From Yersinia intermedia (GTDB lineage: Bacteria > Pseudomonadota > Gammaproteobacteria > Enterobacterales > Enterobacteriaceae): a DNA stretch of 64,000 bases. Both the position numbers and the translations under genes were made by a program. Below the pieces are notes generated by a model that saw only the letters and a program-made list of their open reading frames with translations, was not told where the DNA came from and did not search any database. Below, piece by piece: positions 9,562 through 19,190 of the stretch; the first letter of the stretch is position 1; each line of letters starts with the position of its first letter. Where the stretch lies: assembly GCF_900635455.1 (NCBI RefSeq), contig NZ_LR134116.1:1364001-1428000 (forward strand), written 5' to 3'.

Positions 9562-10791
9562 ATGCTAAATAGCCGCGCTGTCGATACATCCCGCCGTACA
9601 TCAAGGAGGATAAAACTCTCCCTGATGGGGCCTGCTTTTATCGCGGCCATCGGTTATATCGACCCCGGCAACTTCGCTACCAACATTCAGGCCGGGGCTT
9701 CTTTCGGTTATACCTTATTGTGGGTGGTGGTTTGGGCCAACATTATGGCTATGTTGATTCAATTGCTCTCCGCCAAGCTCGGTATTGCCACCGGCAAAAA
9801 TCTGGCTGAGCATATCCGTGACCGTTTTCCACGGCCTGCGGTATGGGCTTACTGGGTACAGGCTGAAATTATTGCGATGGCGACAGATCTTGCCGAATTT
9901 ATCGGGGCAGCCATCGGGTTTAAATTACTGCTAGGCGTGACACTCCTTGAAGGTGCTGTCCTGACCGGTATCGCCACTTTCCTGATTCTTATGCTGCAAA
10001 AACGTGGGCAAAAACCTCTTGAGCTGGTTATCGCTGGGTTGCTGATTTTTGTGGCTGCGGCTTATATCGTCGAACTTATTTTCTCCCAGCCGGAACTCGC
10101 GGCGTTGGGGCGCGGTATGTTGGTTCCTGAGCTACCTAATCGTGACGCGGTGTTTTTGGCCGCTGGGGTATTAGGTGCCACCATAATGCCACACGTTATT
10201 TATCTGCATTCATCCTTGACGCAAACGGCGGGAGATGACTCCAAGACATCCCGTTATGCTGCCACAAAATTGGATGTGGCGATTGCCATGACAATTGCCG
10301 GTTTTGTAAATCTGGCGATGATGGCAACGGCAGCAGCGGCTTTCCACTTCAATGGCTATGGCAGTATTGCTGAAATCGAGCAAGCATATCTAACACTACA
10401 ACCTTTGTTAGGTAATGCCGCCGCCACTATTTTTGGCTTAAGTTTGGTTGCAGCCGGGTTGTCATCGACAGTGGTGGGGACATTGGCAGGGCAGGTCGTG
10501 ATGCAAGGCTTTGTCCGGTTTTATATTCCTATCTGGGTGCGCCGCACGGTGACCATGTTGCCTTCATTTATTGTCATTTTGGCAGGGATGGATGCAACAC
10601 GGATCTTAGTGATGAGTCAGGTACTGCTGAGTTTTGGTATTGCGTTGGCGTTAGTTCCATTGCTGGCTTTCACTGGCAATAAAGAATTGATGGGAGAGAT
10701 GGTTAACTCAAAATTGATTCAAGTTTTGGGGAAGATAATTGTGTTAGTCGTGGTTGGATTAAATGCCTACCTGCTGATTAGCTTGCTCTAA
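9562..10791 (+). CDS. mntH: Mn(II)/Fe(II) proton symporter MntH (NRAMP)
   Basis: MntH takes up manganese (and iron) with protons across the inner membrane. The 409 residues contain about eleven membrane segments. Both metal-site motifs are present: DPGN at residues 34-37 and MPH in [15 protein letters not shown] in the middle of the protein. Length and sequence match the enterobacterial protein (E. coli 412). The start is ATG behind AGGGTAATACTGA. It is divergent from nupC and convergent with the ypeC-like gene, the same neighbourhood as in E. coli. The Fur box upstream indicates repression by iron. Confidence 0.97.
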   Translation: MLNSRAVDTSRRTSRRIKLSLMGPAFIAAIGYIDPGNFATNIQAGASFGYTLLWVVVWANIMAMLIQLLSAKLGIATGKNLAEHIRDRFPRPAVWAYWVQAEIIAMATDLAEFIGAAIGFKLLLGVTLLEGAVLTGIATFLILMLQKRGQKPLELVIAGLLIFVAAAYIVELIFSQPELAALGRGMLVPELPNRDAVFLAAGVLGATIMPHVIYLHSSLTQTAGDDSKTSRYAATKLDVAIAMTIAGFVNLAMMATAAAAFHFNGYGSIAEIEQAYLTLQPLLGNAAATIFGLSLVAAGLSSTVVGTLAGQVVMQGFVRFYIPIWVRRTVTMLPSFIVILAGMDATRILVMSQVLLSFGIALALVPLLAFTGNKELMGEMVNSKLIQVLGKIIVLVVVGLNAYLLISLL

Positions 10792-10803
10792 GGTATTTAT
10801 GGT

Positions 10804-10829
10804 GGCGGATCGATAGCCAATCATCCGCC
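10804..10829. terminator. Hairpin between mntH and the ypeC-like gene
   Basis: GGCGGAT pairs with ATCCGCC around a 12-nt loop in the 53-bp convergent interval. There is no T-run on either side, so termination is only inferred. Confidence 0.45.
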
Positions 10830-10844
10830 TGAAGCCTTTGCTAA

Positions 10845-11261
10845 TTAGTCATCATCATGATGGCGCTCATGCCCTTTACCACGATGATGTTTCTTGCCGT
10901 GGTTGTCATGATGTTTATCGTATTTCCAATAGCGCCCTTCACGGTAATAATAGTTCTTTTGCCATGAGTCTCTGTTTTGCCAGCGGTGCCCATCCCAGTA
11001 ATGCCCATGGCGGTTTCGTTCGCCTAAATCCCGCCCCTGATGATCCTGCCACCATCGCTGATCGCGCCAGTCATAACCATCCCAATAATTGCCACGGCGA
11101 TCTTGCTCACCTATCTGCAATGAAACACTGGGGAGTAGCTCAATACTCTCGGCATTTGCCATAGGAACGAGAGGAAACCAGGCTAATATCGTTACTAATA
11201 ACAGTGGTCTTAACGAAATAGGTCTAAATATCGTCGGTTTCAAAACATCCACTTTTGACAT
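10845..11261 (-). CDS. DUF2502 exported protein, YpeC-like
   Basis: The 138-residue protein has an N-terminal signal (hydrophobic [13 protein letters not shown], cleavage likely after ANA at about residue 37). The mature part begins [20 protein letters not shown], which is the DUF2502 (YpeC) pattern. The C-terminal half is rich in Trp, Tyr, Arg and His, and the last about 25 residues are almost only His, Lys, Asp and Gly ([11 protein letters not shown]). Such a tail could bind metals, but this is inference. E. coli ypeC lies beside mntH too. The periplasmic role is unknown. Confidence 0.8.
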   Translation of the reverse strand: MSKVDVLKPTIFRPISLRPLLLVTILAWFPLVPMANAESIELLPSVSLQIGEQDRRGNYWDGYDWRDQRWWQDHQGRDLGERNRHGHYWDGHRWQNRDSWQKNYYYREGRYWKYDKHHDNHGKKHHRGKGHERHHDDD

Positions 11262-11378
11262 GATTTATCCTTGCGCAGCTTTATTGGCTATGGCCTATCT
11301 TAAACTGCGGTTCGGCAACTGTGACTCAGATAAAACTGTAAAATAAAAAATTGAGATTTATCTGTAAAAGTGATGGAT

Positions 11379-11396
11379 GGGGTACCTGAGTACCCC
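11379..11396. terminator. Perfect hairpin after the aldo/keto reductase gene
   Basis: GGGGTAC-CTGA-GTACCCC is a 7-bp perfect stem 23 bp after the reductase stop (minus strand). It has no T-run, so its role as a terminator is uncertain. Confidence 0.45.
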
Positions 11397-11418
11397 TATT
11401 GCTGCTTAGAGAGAGCGT

Positions 11419-12408
11419 TTACACCAGAATATCTTCAATACGTTTGATTTCTTCGGCGCTGAAGTCCGTGTTTGCCAACATACCGACAGCATCGTCAATC
11501 TGGCTGGTTTTGCTGGCACCAATCAGTGCTGAAGTCACCCGCCCGCCACGTAATACCCAGGCTAAAGACATCTGTGACAACTTCTGGCCGCGCTCGTGCG
11601 CCAACGTGTTCAACTGGCGCACTTTGACCAGTTTTTCTGCGGTAAGCTGCTCAGGATTAAGGAATTTGCTGCTACTGGCAGCCCTTGAGTCCTGCGGAAT
11701 ACCGGCCAAATAGCGATCTGTCAAAACGCCGCCCGCCAACGGTGAAAAGGCAATTGACCCCACGCCATACTCATCTAAGGTGTCTTGCAGATCGGCTTCA
11801 ATCCAGCGTTCGAACATCGAATATTTAGGTTGATGGATCAGACAAGGCGTACCGAGACTCGCCAGAATGTCACAGGCCTGGCGGGCTTGCGCGGCTGGAT
11901 AGTTAGACAAACCGATATACAGCGCTTTACCTTGGCGCACCAGCAGATCCAATGCAGCCATAGTTTCTGCCAATGGTGTGTTAGGGTCTGGGCGATGGTG
12001 GTAGAAAATATCAACATAATCCAGCCCCATGCGTTGCAGACTTTGGTTGATACTGGCCACCAGATATTTCTTCGAACCCCAGTCGCCATAAGGGCCAGGC
12101 CACATGGTGTATCCCGCTTTTGAAGAGATAATCAGTTCATCACGATAGGGGCGCAGGTCTTGTTGCAGGATGCGGCCAAAGTTCAGTTCGGCTGAACCGG
12201 GCGGCGGACCATAGTTATTGGCTAAGTCAAAATGAGTGATACCACGGTCAAAAGCACGATGAACCAAATTGCGGCTATTTTCGTACAGTGTACTGTCACC
12301 AAAGTTATGCCACAGGCCAAGAGAAATTGCCGGGAGCATTAATCCACTACGACCACAACGATGATATTTCATCTCTTGATAACGGGAGGACGTTGCCTGA
12401 TAGACCAT
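11419..12408 (-). CDS. Aldo/keto reductase (YghZ-like)
   Basis: This NADPH-dependent reductase has a TIM-barrel fold (AKR family). It closely resembles E. coli YghZ, which reduces L-glyceraldehyde 3-phosphate and other aldehydes including methylglyoxal. At 329 residues it is slightly shorter than YghZ. Visible motifs are GITHFDLANNYGPPPGSAE with the catalytic Asp/Tyr, the catalytic Lys in IISSKAGY, the GKALYIGLSNY strand and the C-terminal cofactor motif ALIGASK. The ATG at 12408 is preceded by AAGGATCATC and gives MVYQATSSRYQEMKY, aligned with YghZ. A start further upstream at 12459 adds an unrelated tail. It is a single-gene unit; cytoplasmic. Confidence 0.9.
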   Translation of the reverse strand: MVYQATSSRYQEMKYHRCGRSGLMLPAISLGLWHNFGDSTLYENSRNLVHRAFDRGITHFDLANNYGPPPGSAELNFGRILQQDLRPYRDELIISSKAGYTMWPGPYGDWGSKKYLVASINQSLQRMGLDYVDIFYHHRPDPNTPLAETMAALDLLVRQGKALYIGLSNYPAAQARQACDILASLGTPCLIHQPKYSMFERWIEADLQDTLDEYGVGSIAFSPLAGGVLTDRYLAGIPQDSRAASSSKFLNPEQLTAEKLVKVRQLNTLAHERGQKLSQMSLAWVLRGGRVTSALIGASKTSQIDDAVGMLANTDFSAEEIKRIEDILV

Positions 12409-12534
12409 GATGATCCTTATTAGCGAGAGTAAACGACAGTTTAGTGTATGCGTTTTCACTGGCGACGTAAGCTAACAGGATCACAAGATAAAGCGGAGAA
12501 GGGAATGTTAGAAAATAATTACAGTAGTCACTAA

Positions 12535-13419
12535 TTAGGCGTCTGGTTTATCGATACCATTACTACCGGTTAATTGGTCTAACAACCAATAGCCCGCTGG
12601 CCCCGGTGGGCTTTTTTTCGACCAAACCGCATCAATAGAGATCATTTTCGGCCAACCAATGGTGGGCAACGCGACCAGTTTTTTACGGCTGTATTGATCC
12701 ACCAACCAGCGTGGCAAAATGGCCCAGCCGAAGCCTTGCTCCGCCATTTCTAATAACATTAAGTAGCTGGGGGCTGACCACATTAGCCCTTGTGACTGGT
12801 TGCGTTCAGTTCGATTGTAAGTATTGAGGCAAAGTTGTCGGGTGGTGGCCAATTGTTCGCGGTGAACCTGAGGGAGCTTTGCCAGCGGATGACCCTGCTG
12901 CACGAATATCGCCATTTCAGTCTGTGTGGCTAATCGGCGGGCCGCAATATCCGGTGGATAGTGCGACTGAACTTCTACTACACCGATATGTGCGCGCCGC
13001 AGTTGTAGCAGGTCAATAACGTCACCCTCTTCGGCAATCAGGCACTCAAATTCGATATCAGGGTAACGCTGCTCAAAACGGCGTAGTAAGACCTCATGAT
13101 GTGTTGGTTGATAAGTATCAGAAAGGACAAAAGTCAGTCGAGTTTCAACCTGACCTGCCAGGCGAATTGATAGATTATCCAGCCGTTCGCTGGCCGCCAG
13201 AATTTCCTGCACATGGGATAACACCCGGCGGCCATGGTCAGTTAATACCGGCTGGCGCGCCTGGCGGTCAAATAAGGTCAACCCCAGATCGGCTTCCAGA
13301 TTAGCGATGGCGGTGCTGATAGTTGATTGGCTTTTGCGCAACTTACGTGCCGCCGCGGAGAAGGACCCAAGGGCTGCGGCTTCAACAAATGCGATTAAGG
13401 CTTCGGGAGAATATTGCAT
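12535..13419 (-). CDS. LysR-family regulator, divergent from a PACE efflux gene
   Basis: A 294-residue transcription factor. The N-terminal winged helix-turn-helix (about residues 4-62, SFSAAARKLRKSQSTISTAI) is typical of LysR proteins. It is followed by a linker helix and an effector-binding domain from about residue 90. It is transcribed away from the PACE efflux gene with 102 bp between starts. AceI efflux genes are commonly controlled by an adjacent LysR regulator (AceR), so this protein probably senses a cationic biocide or polyamine and activates that gene (inference). Confidence 0.87.
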   Translation of the reverse strand: MQYSPEALIAFVEAAALGSFSAAARKLRKSQSTISTAIANLEADLGLTLFDRQARQPVLTDHGRRVLSHVQEILAASERLDNLSIRLAGQVETRLTFVLSDTYQPTHHEVLLRRFEQRYPDIEFECLIAEEGDVIDLLQLRRAHIGVVEVQSHYPPDIAARRLATQTEMAIFVQQGHPLAKLPQVHREQLATTRQLCLNTYNRTERNQSQGLMWSAPSYLMLLEMAEQGFGWAILPRWLVDQYSRKKLVALPTIGWPKMISIDAVWSKKSPPGPAGYWLLDQLTGSNGIDKPDA

Positions 13420-13521
13420 AAACTATCTATTTTATCGATGGGTTCTATTTTTAATCTATCTTAAAAAACGATGATAATCACCTCCAACAATCTGTCATCA
13501 ATTAATTTAAGTAGGTGTTTT

Positions 13522-13998
13522 ATGCAAGTTCATCACCGATCTCTCTTGGAGCGGATTATTCATGCCGTTGGGTTTGAAGTGATTGCCGTCGCCATTTGTG
13601 CGCCCATTGGTGCATGGTTACTGGATCGTTCCATACTGCAAATGGGAACATTAGCCGTGATCCTCTCCTCGGTAGCGATGCTGTGGAATATTGTCTACAA
13701 CAGTCTGTTTGACCACTTCTGGCCAGTCAGCCGGGTAGCAAAGACTTTGCTCGTGCGGGTACTCCATGCACTGGGCTTCGAGGGTGGTTTTATCCTGATA
13801 GGCTTACCTATCGCGGCTTTCACGTTGGGCGTGTCGCTGTTACAGGCATTTATGTTGGAGATCGGTTTCTTCTTGTTCTTCCTGCCTTACACCGTATGTT
13901 ACAACTGGGCCTATGACAGCCTGCGGATGCGTGTTATTCGCTCGCGCCAGCTTGCGGCATTGCAACCGGTTTCTGAGAAAGGGCGCAATTCGCGCTAA
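13522..13998 (+). CDS. PACE-family multidrug/biocide efflux transporter
   Basis: This small inner-membrane proton-coupled exporter belongs to the proteobacterial antimicrobial compound efflux family (AceI type; chlorhexidine and polyamines are known substrates of relatives). The 158 residues form two tandem bacterial transmembrane pair repeats, each starting with the same signature: [10 protein letters not shown] near residue 10 and [11 protein letters not shown] near residue 85. Four hydrophobic segments are visible. The conserved Glu of the first signature is present. I chose the ATG at 13522, behind TAGGTG, because the first signature then sits at the usual place; an upstream ATG at 13471 lies in the regulator-promoter interval. 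Confidence 0.9.
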   Translation: MQVHHRSLLERIIHAVGFEVIAVAICAPIGAWLLDRSILQMGTLAVILSSVAMLWNIVYNSLFDHFWPVSRVAKTLLVRVLHALGFEGGFILIGLPIAAFTLGVSLLQAFMLEIGFFLFFLPYTVCYNWAYDSLRMRVIRSRQLAALQPVSEKGRNSR

Positions 13999-14017
13999 AT
14001 ACTTACGTCATTTTTCA

Positions 14018-14057
14018 CCTTCAGCAGCGGTATTTTGCCGTTGCTGAAACGTTTTTA
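14018..14057 (+). terminator. Terminator of the PACE gene
   Basis: TTCAGCAGCGG pairs with CCGTTGCTGAA (11 bp with one G-U pair) around TATTTTG, then ACGTTTTTA. It lies immediately upstream of the glk CRP site. Confidence 0.72.
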
Positions 14058-14073
14058 TGTGATCTTTGTCACA
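14058..14073. promoter_or_regulatory. Perfect CRP site upstream of glk
   Basis: TGTGA-TCTTTG-TCACA matches both consensus half-sites with the exact 6-bp spacer. It is centred about 109 bp upstream of the glk start codon. Confidence 0.8.
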
Positions 14074-14174
14074 AAGCGAAAGGGTTTAGCGCATTGATAT
14101 TGTTGTTTCTCCAACCTGATTTTACAGTGGGCGTAGTTGAAATTAAGCATCCCCCTGTAACGGAGAAGTTTCTG

Positions 14175-15140
14175 ATGACGAGCTATGCCCTGGTGGGTGA
14201 CGTTGGCGGCACTAATGCCCGTTTGGCGCTTTGCGCTGTGGCGACGGGCGAAATATCACAAGCAAAAACATATTCAGGGTTGGAATACGACAGCCTGGAA
14301 GATGTCATTAAGCAATATCTGTCAGAACATACAGTCACCGTAAAGGCTGCCTGTATCGCTATTGCTTGCCCGATTACCGGGGATTGGGTGGCGATGACCA
14401 ATCATACTTGGGCATTCTCTATTGCAGCCATGCAGCAAAGCCTGGGGTTGGATCATCTGGAGGTGATCAACGATTTTACGGCGGTATCGATGGCGATCCC
14501 GGTGCTGTCCGAACAGGATGTGTTGCAGTTTGGCGGTACAACGCCTCAACCGGGTAAACCAGTGGCAGTTTATGGCGCAGGTACTGGGTTAGGTGTGGCC
14601 CATTTAGTTAATGTGGACCGCCGTTGGATTAGCTTGCCGGGAGAGGGCGGTCATGTGGACTTCGCCCCGAACAGTGAAGAAGAAGACGTTATTTTGGCGG
14701 TTTTGCGCCAGGAGCTGGGCCATGTCTCTGCTGAGCGGGTACTTTCCGGGCCGGGGCTGGTTAATTTATACCGGGCTATCGTGATATCTGACGCACGCCT
14801 GCCGGAGAATCTGGTACCGAAAGACATTACTGAACGCGCTCTGGCGGATAGCTGTACTGACTGCCGCCGCGCCTTATCACTATTTTGCGTGATTATGGGC
14901 CGTTTTGGCGGCAATCTGGCATTGAATCTCAGCACTTTTGGTGGCGTTTATATTGCTGGCGGTATCGTGCCGCGCTTTATGGAATTCTTTAAAGCCTCGG
15001 GCTTCCGTAGTGCTTTTGAAGATAAAGGCCGTTTCAAAGATTTCCTGCAAGATATTCCTGTTTATATGATTACCCATCAGCAACCGGGTTTGCTGGGGGC
15101 GGGCGCTTACTTGCGTCAGCGATTAGGGCATGAATTATAA
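14175..15140 (+). CDS. glk: Glucokinase
   Basis: Glk phosphorylates intracellular glucose with ATP to glucose 6-phosphate, in the cytoplasm. It has 321 residues, identical in length to E. coli Glk. The N-terminal phosphate-binding motif [12 protein letters not shown] (about residues 8-19), the catalytic [12 protein letters not shown] with its Asp, the GAGTGLG loop, the glucose-contacting PGEGGH and the AGGIVPRF motif are all intact. The ATG at 14175, behind CGGAGA, gives [12 protein letters not shown]; an upstream in-frame ATG-like start at 14094 would overlap the CRP/promoter region. It supplies glucose 6-phosphate from the glucose released by the beta-glucosidases encoded further along. Confidence 0.97.
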   Translation: MTSYALVGDVGGTNARLALCAVATGEISQAKTYSGLEYDSLEDVIKQYLSEHTVTVKAACIAIACPITGDWVAMTNHTWAFSIAAMQQSLGLDHLEVINDFTAVSMAIPVLSEQDVLQFGGTTPQPGKPVAVYGAGTGLGVAHLVNVDRRWISLPGEGGHVDFAPNSEEEDVILAVLRQELGHVSAERVLSGPGLVNLYRAIVISDARLPENLVPKDITERALADSCTDCRRALSLFCVIMGRFGGNLALNLSTFGGVYIAGGIVPRFMEFFKASGFRSAFEDKGRFKDFLQDIPVYMITHQQPGLLGAGAYLRQRLGHEL

Positions 15141-15168
15141 GGTTTTTGTTCGCCATCGGTGAAATATG

Positions 15169-15197
15169 AAAGCAGAGCCAAGGCTCTGCTTTTTTTA
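15169..15197 (+). terminator. Terminator of glk
   Basis: AGCAGAGCC-AA-GGCTCTGCT is followed by a run of T, about 30 bp after the glk stop. Confidence 0.9.
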
Positions 15198-15277
15198 CAT
15201 CATTGCTTTAAACCAGCCCCATACTTTACAAACTCTGGCTGAGTTGTATTAGTTATGGTTGGCTGCGTTACACTCTA

Positions 15278-16522
15278 TTAGGCATGGCTACGGGCAGTCA
15301 CGCCTGCTGTCGCGGTTGATGTGCTTTCAATCTCGGTTGCTGCACCTTTTGGCGGTTTGATTATCAACGTCAGCAGCAGAGAAAGCACTGACAGCACCGC
15401 GATAACCATAAATGTCGCCTGATATCCTCCCAGTTGTGCGGCAATAAACGAACCTGCCAGCGCACCCAGACCAAACCCTTGATAGATGACGCCGTAGTTT
15501 TTACTGTGATTTTTCAGACCGAAGAAGTCGCCCACAATCGCCGGGAACACGGTAATATTGCCGCCGAAGCAGAAGGCTATCGCCCCGACACACAGGAAGA
15601 ACAGCGCATGAGTCAGTGGAGCAAAACTCAACACGGATACCGCTAATGTGGTGACCAGCAAGGTGAAGCTGATTACGCGCAAACGGCCCACTTTGTCTGA
15701 TAGTGCACCAAGGATAATGCGCCCTGCGGTATTAAAGATAGCAATGGCCGACACGGTGTTAGCCGCCATCGCCAGGTCCATTCCTGCCAGTTGTACGCCT
15801 AAATCTTTCACGATACCAATCAGATATAAGCCACTCATACAGGCGGTGAAGAAGATGATGAATAAGAAGTAAGACTCTTTAACTGCCAGCATCTCTTTGA
15901 CACTGAAATCACGCCCGTTACGGGCAGTTTGCAGGCTGTTGTTGGCCTGTGGTGCAACTGCTTTTTCTTGTAGCAAGAAAGAGCCGGCTCCCACTAATAC
16001 CATCACGATGATGCCCCAGTAGAAAAATGCCAGCGACACCCCTTGGTTGGCAATCAGACTGGCATTTACATATTTGAACAATAAGCTGCCGGTACCAAAT
16101 GCCCCCACCGAAATGCCGGAAATCAGCCCTTTACGTTCCGGGAACCATTTAATCAGATTTGACAGGGTGGTGATGTAGGCAGTGCCATCGGCGAAACCGA
16201 CCACGATACCGGCCAACAGATAAATCATTCCCAATGATGTGGCAAAAGAGCTGGCGATCAGGCCCAAGCCAAGGATGATACCGGAAATCAACGTCAGTTT
16301 ACGGATACCGATACGCTCTTGCAGGCGGCCAGCAAACAGAGTGGCAATAGCGAGAGAAAAACTGGTAATGGAAAATGTGGTTGCAACCGCCCCTAACGAC
16401 CAACTGAACTTCTCTCCCAGTGGCTGATTAAATAAGCTCCAGGTATAGATAGTTCCCAACCCCATCTGAACGATGATGGTACCCGCAACAATTAGCCAAC
16501 GATTTACCGGTTTACTGCTCAT
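15278..16522 (-). CDS. YhjX-like pyruvate transporter (OFA family MFS)
   Basis: A 414-residue major facilitator of the oxalate/formate antiporter group with twelve membrane segments. It is strongly similar to E. coli YhjX (IYTWSLFNQPLGEK, GFADGTAYITTLSNLIKWFPERKGLI, FTACMSGLYLIGIVKD, FGGNITVFPAIVGDFFGL). YhjX is induced by extracellular pyruvate through the YpdA/YpdB system, and here that system lies directly upstream. The ATG at 16522 is chosen because AAGGAG stands 7 bases before it; an earlier in-frame ATG lacks a site. A pair of YpdB-like operator repeats lies in its promoter region. Likely role: pyruvate-proton antiport. Confidence 0.85.
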   Translation of the reverse strand: MSSKPVNRWLIVAGTIIVQMGLGTIYTWSLFNQPLGEKFSWSLGAVATTFSITSFSLAIATLFAGRLQERIGIRKLTLISGIILGLGLIASSFATSLGMIYLLAGIVVGFADGTAYITTLSNLIKWFPERKGLISGISVGAFGTGSLLFKYVNASLIANQGVSLAFFYWGIIVMVLVGAGSFLLQEKAVAPQANNSLQTARNGRDFSVKEMLAVKESYFLFIIFFTACMSGLYLIGIVKDLGVQLAGMDLAMAANTVSAIAIFNTAGRIILGALSDKVGRLRVISFTLLVTTLAVSVLSFAPLTHALFFLCVGAIAFCFGGNITVFPAIVGDFFGLKNHSKNYGVIYQGFGLGALAGSFIAAQLGGYQATFMVIAVLSVLSLLLTLIIKPPKGAATEIESTSTATAGVTARSHA

Positions 16523-16656
16523 GCCGGACTCCTTAAACATCAATGCAATGTGGCCCGAATATGGCTATTGCGAACATAACAATCAGTTGCAATAGCGTCG
16601 GAAGCCAAAGATTACGCGCTGATGGAGCACCGGAAATCTTGTCTTGAGGTGTTATC

Positions 16657-16690
16657 AGCCCGCCGAATGAAACCAGTATACGGGCGGGCT
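16657..16690 (-). other. Stem-loop in the yhjX-like promoter/leader
   Basis: AGCCCGCC pairs perfectly with GGCGGGCT around an 18-nt loop. If the minus-strand TATAGT at 16695-16700 is the -10 box, this hairpin would form at the very 5' end of the mRNA. Confidence 0.4.
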
Positions 16691-16713
16691 AATCACTATA
16701 GATCGAAAGGGGA

Positions 16714-16744
16714 ATGAGCTGCATTCCACGCGGAATGAAATGCA
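16714..16744 (-). promoter_or_regulatory. YpdB-type operator: two direct repeats
   Basis: On the minus strand TGCATTTCAT, 11 bp, TGCAGCTCAT. The known E. coli YpdB site is GGCATTTCAT-N11-GGCATTTCAT. The spacing is identical and the repeats match at 9 of 10 and 7 of 10 positions. It begins right after the regulator's stop codon, about 190-220 bp before the transporter ATG, with TATAGT (a possible -10) 13 bp downstream of the second repeat. Confidence 0.75.
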
Positions 16745-16745
16745 T

Positions 16746-17486
16746 TTAAAGGCGCATCAGTTGCCTGAATTCTTTTATCTTGCTGCGGCTGACAGGGACT
16801 TCAAAGTCCAAATCGCTGAGCCGCAGAATATAGGTATTGTTAAACCACGGTACAATTTCACGGATTTTGGCTAAATTGACACAATAGGAGCGATGGCAGC
16901 GGAAGAAGTACTCCTCCGGCAGGCGGCTGAAAAATTCTGTAATATTCATCGGCATAATGAATTCTTCGCGTCGCGTATAGACCAACGTGACCTTTTCCTG
17001 CGCCGCTGCATAATAGATATCATTGATGTCGGTGACGATGATGCGCTCATCTTTCATCAAATTGATGGTATGTGCCGCAGAACGGTGGCTGGTACTGCTG
17101 GTCTGCTCCCTATTTTGGCGCTCACGCTTATGCAGCGCTTCGAGTTTTTGCAGCATAGTGACAATACGAGACTCATGGTAAGGCTTCAAAATATAGTCAA
17201 AGGCTTCAATTTCAAAGGCTTCTACCGCATGCTCTTTATAGGCAGTGATAAAGATAATATAAGGCTTATGGGCAAACTTGCTGATATTCTGAGCCAATAA
17301 CACGCCATCCAACGACGGAATATTGATATCGAGAAAAATAGCATCAACCTGATGGTTTTGCAGGTATTTAAGCACATCCAGCCCATCGTCAAAGGTTGCC
17401 TCAATGGTTATGCCGCTGTGCTGGCGAATCAGGTAACTCAACTCTTCTTGAGCCAGAAACTCATCTTCAACAATGATTGCTTTCAC
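16746..17486 (-). CDS. ypdB: LytTR response regulator, YpdB-like
   Basis: A 246-residue two-component regulator. The receiver domain (residues 1-118) has acidic residues ED near position 8, the phosphorylated Asp53 in FLDINIP, and the conserved Thr/Lys in FITAYKEH and ILKPY. The C-terminal LytTR DNA-binding domain runs from about residue 140 (YCVNLAKIREIVPWFNNTY). It starts with GTG at 17486, behind GGAGTTTAACCC. It is 3 bp after the kinase gene, so the two form one operon. It is expected to activate the adjacent yhjX-like gene in response to pyruvate. Confidence 0.92.
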   Translation of the reverse strand: MKAIIVEDEFLAQEELSYLIRQHSGITIEATFDDGLDVLKYLQNHQVDAIFLDINIPSLDGVLLAQNISKFAHKPYIIFITAYKEHAVEAFEIEAFDYILKPYHESRIVTMLQKLEALHKRERQNREQTSSTSHRSAAHTINLMKDERIIVTDINDIYYAAAQEKVTLVYTRREEFIMPMNITEFFSRLPEEYFFRCHRSYCVNLAKIREIVPWFNNTYILRLSDLDFEVPVSRSKIKEFRQLMRL

Positions 17487-17489
17487 GGG

Positions 17490-19190
17490 TTAAACTCCGG
17501 CTGGAATACGGGGTTCAGCATGGATTTTGCCGCCATTTTTGCTGATATAAAAAGAGATCTCGGTGCCCGGTTCCATGCGGCGTATCTGTAAACCTTCCCC
17601 ATACAGTAATTTCACCCGATGATGCACATTGAGTAAACCAATTTTATTGCCCGGCATTTCATTATTCGCCACGCGCTCAATAGTCTCTGGGTTAATACCA
17701 TTACCGGTGTCTTTCACTGAAATTTTTATTTGGTCGCCACTGTCTTTAACCGCAATGACCACGACACCTTTACCACGACACGGCTGAATGCCATGCACAA
17801 TAGCATTTTCAACCAAAGGTTGAATTAACAGACTGGGTATTTTCAGCGCAATATCGTCGTCAATATCATAAATCACGGTTAACTTGCTGCCGAAGCGGGC
17901 CTGCTCGATGGCGATATAATCCTGAATTTGATGTAGTTCTTTGCGAATATCAATCTGTTCGTCATTCAGTTCAAGGTTATAACGCAGATAACGGGATAAA
18001 TTGATGATCAATTGGCGCGCGGTATCTGGATTAATACGAATTGAGGACGAAATGGCATTCAAGGCATTAAACAAGAAGTGCGGGTTAATTTTACTTTGTA
18101 GTGCGCGCATTTCCGCTTTATTTGCCATTTCGCGCAGTTGTTCTATGCGGGAAACTTCAATCTGAGTTGAGATGATTTGTGATAAGCCTACCGCCATCAC
18201 TTTTAATGAATAGGTGATTTTATGTGCATGGCAATAATAGATTTTTAGCGAGCCGGTGACCTCGCCTTTTTCCCATAACGGGATAATGATGAGGGAGTGA
18301 ATTTGTGGTGTGCGATTGACTTCATCATTATTGCGGATGGTAATCTTCCCGCGCTGAATGCTCTCTTTGGTAATATCACTGATGATCTCATGGCCGATAT
18401 TATAGGCTTCAACGCCCACCCCAACATAAGCCAAAATATGTTGGGTATCAGTAATGGCGACAGCGTCAGCCTTAATATCGGTGCGAATAATCTCACACAC
18501 ACTGCGCAGTGATTCGCCATTGATATTGCGAAAATACGGCAGGGTTTTGTTGGCGATATCCAGTGCCAGTTTCGCTTGCCGCGCGGCAATAACCTCTTTT
18601 TCATCTTCGACACTTTGTACCAGCAGAACAATTAATCCGATACAAACCGCACCTAAAATCATTGGAATGGCGATTTTAGACACAATATCAATACCTAATG
18701 CGGTCGGCCTGGCCCAAATAACCACCAATAGCATGGTGAGTGACTCACAAATCATGCCTGCCAGAATACCGACACTCCATTGCCGTTCTTTCTTTATTTT
18801 TAGATGGATATAGCCAGACATCAGGCCAGCAATAATACTGGTAATCAGACAGGGGATTGATGTAATTCCATCAATATCAATTAAATATCGGTGAGATCCG
18901 GCGATAAGCCCGGTAATGATACCTACCCACGGGCCAAACAAAATACCGCCAGACATGACGGCAATAACCCGAACATTCACTAACGAACCTTCGACGTTAA
19001 TACCGGAATAAGTACCAAAAATAGCGAATAACGAGAAGATAGCGGTTACCGCTGCCAGCTCCAGTGGTGTGTGCTTCTCTTTTTGCAATAACTGACGAAA
19101 CAGGTGGGTGCGAGTCAGAAAGAATAAGCAAATCAACATTAATGCGGCGCGGTCGAACACCGCCAGTAGCATTTCAAATATCTGGTGCAC
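17490..19190 (-). CDS. ypdA: LytS-type sensor histidine kinase, YpdA-like (pyruvate sensing)
   Basis: A 566-residue inner-membrane kinase (E. coli 565). An N-terminal 5TM-LYT domain of about six hydrophobic segments (residues 5-200) is followed by a GAF domain (about 220-360). The histidine kinase domain has the phospho-accepting His in [15 protein letters not shown], and the ATPase domain has NAIVHGIQP and DTGNGI. I place the start at the GTG of VHQIFEMLL, behind CCAAGAGAAAATA, because it aligns with E. coli MHEIFNMLL. A TTG at 19208 would add six residues. In E. coli the pair senses external pyruvate. Confidence 0.93.
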   Translation of the reverse strand: MHQIFEMLLAVFDRAALMLICLFFLTRTHLFRQLLQKEKHTPLELAAVTAIFSLFAIFGTYSGINVEGSLVNVRVIAVMSGGILFGPWVGIITGLIAGSHRYLIDIDGITSIPCLITSIIAGLMSGYIHLKIKKERQWSVGILAGMICESLTMLLVVIWARPTALGIDIVSKIAIPMILGAVCIGLIVLLVQSVEDEKEVIAARQAKLALDIANKTLPYFRNINGESLRSVCEIIRTDIKADAVAITDTQHILAYVGVGVEAYNIGHEIISDITKESIQRGKITIRNNDEVNRTPQIHSLIIIPLWEKGEVTGSLKIYYCHAHKITYSLKVMAVGLSQIISTQIEVSRIEQLREMANKAEMRALQSKINPHFLFNALNAISSSIRINPDTARQLIINLSRYLRYNLELNDEQIDIRKELHQIQDYIAIEQARFGSKLTVIYDIDDDIALKIPSLLIQPLVENAIVHGIQPCRGKGVVVIAVKDSGDQIKISVKDTGNGINPETIERVANNEMPGNKIGLLNVHHRVKLLYGEGLQIRRMEPGTEISFYISKNGGKIHAEPRIPAGV

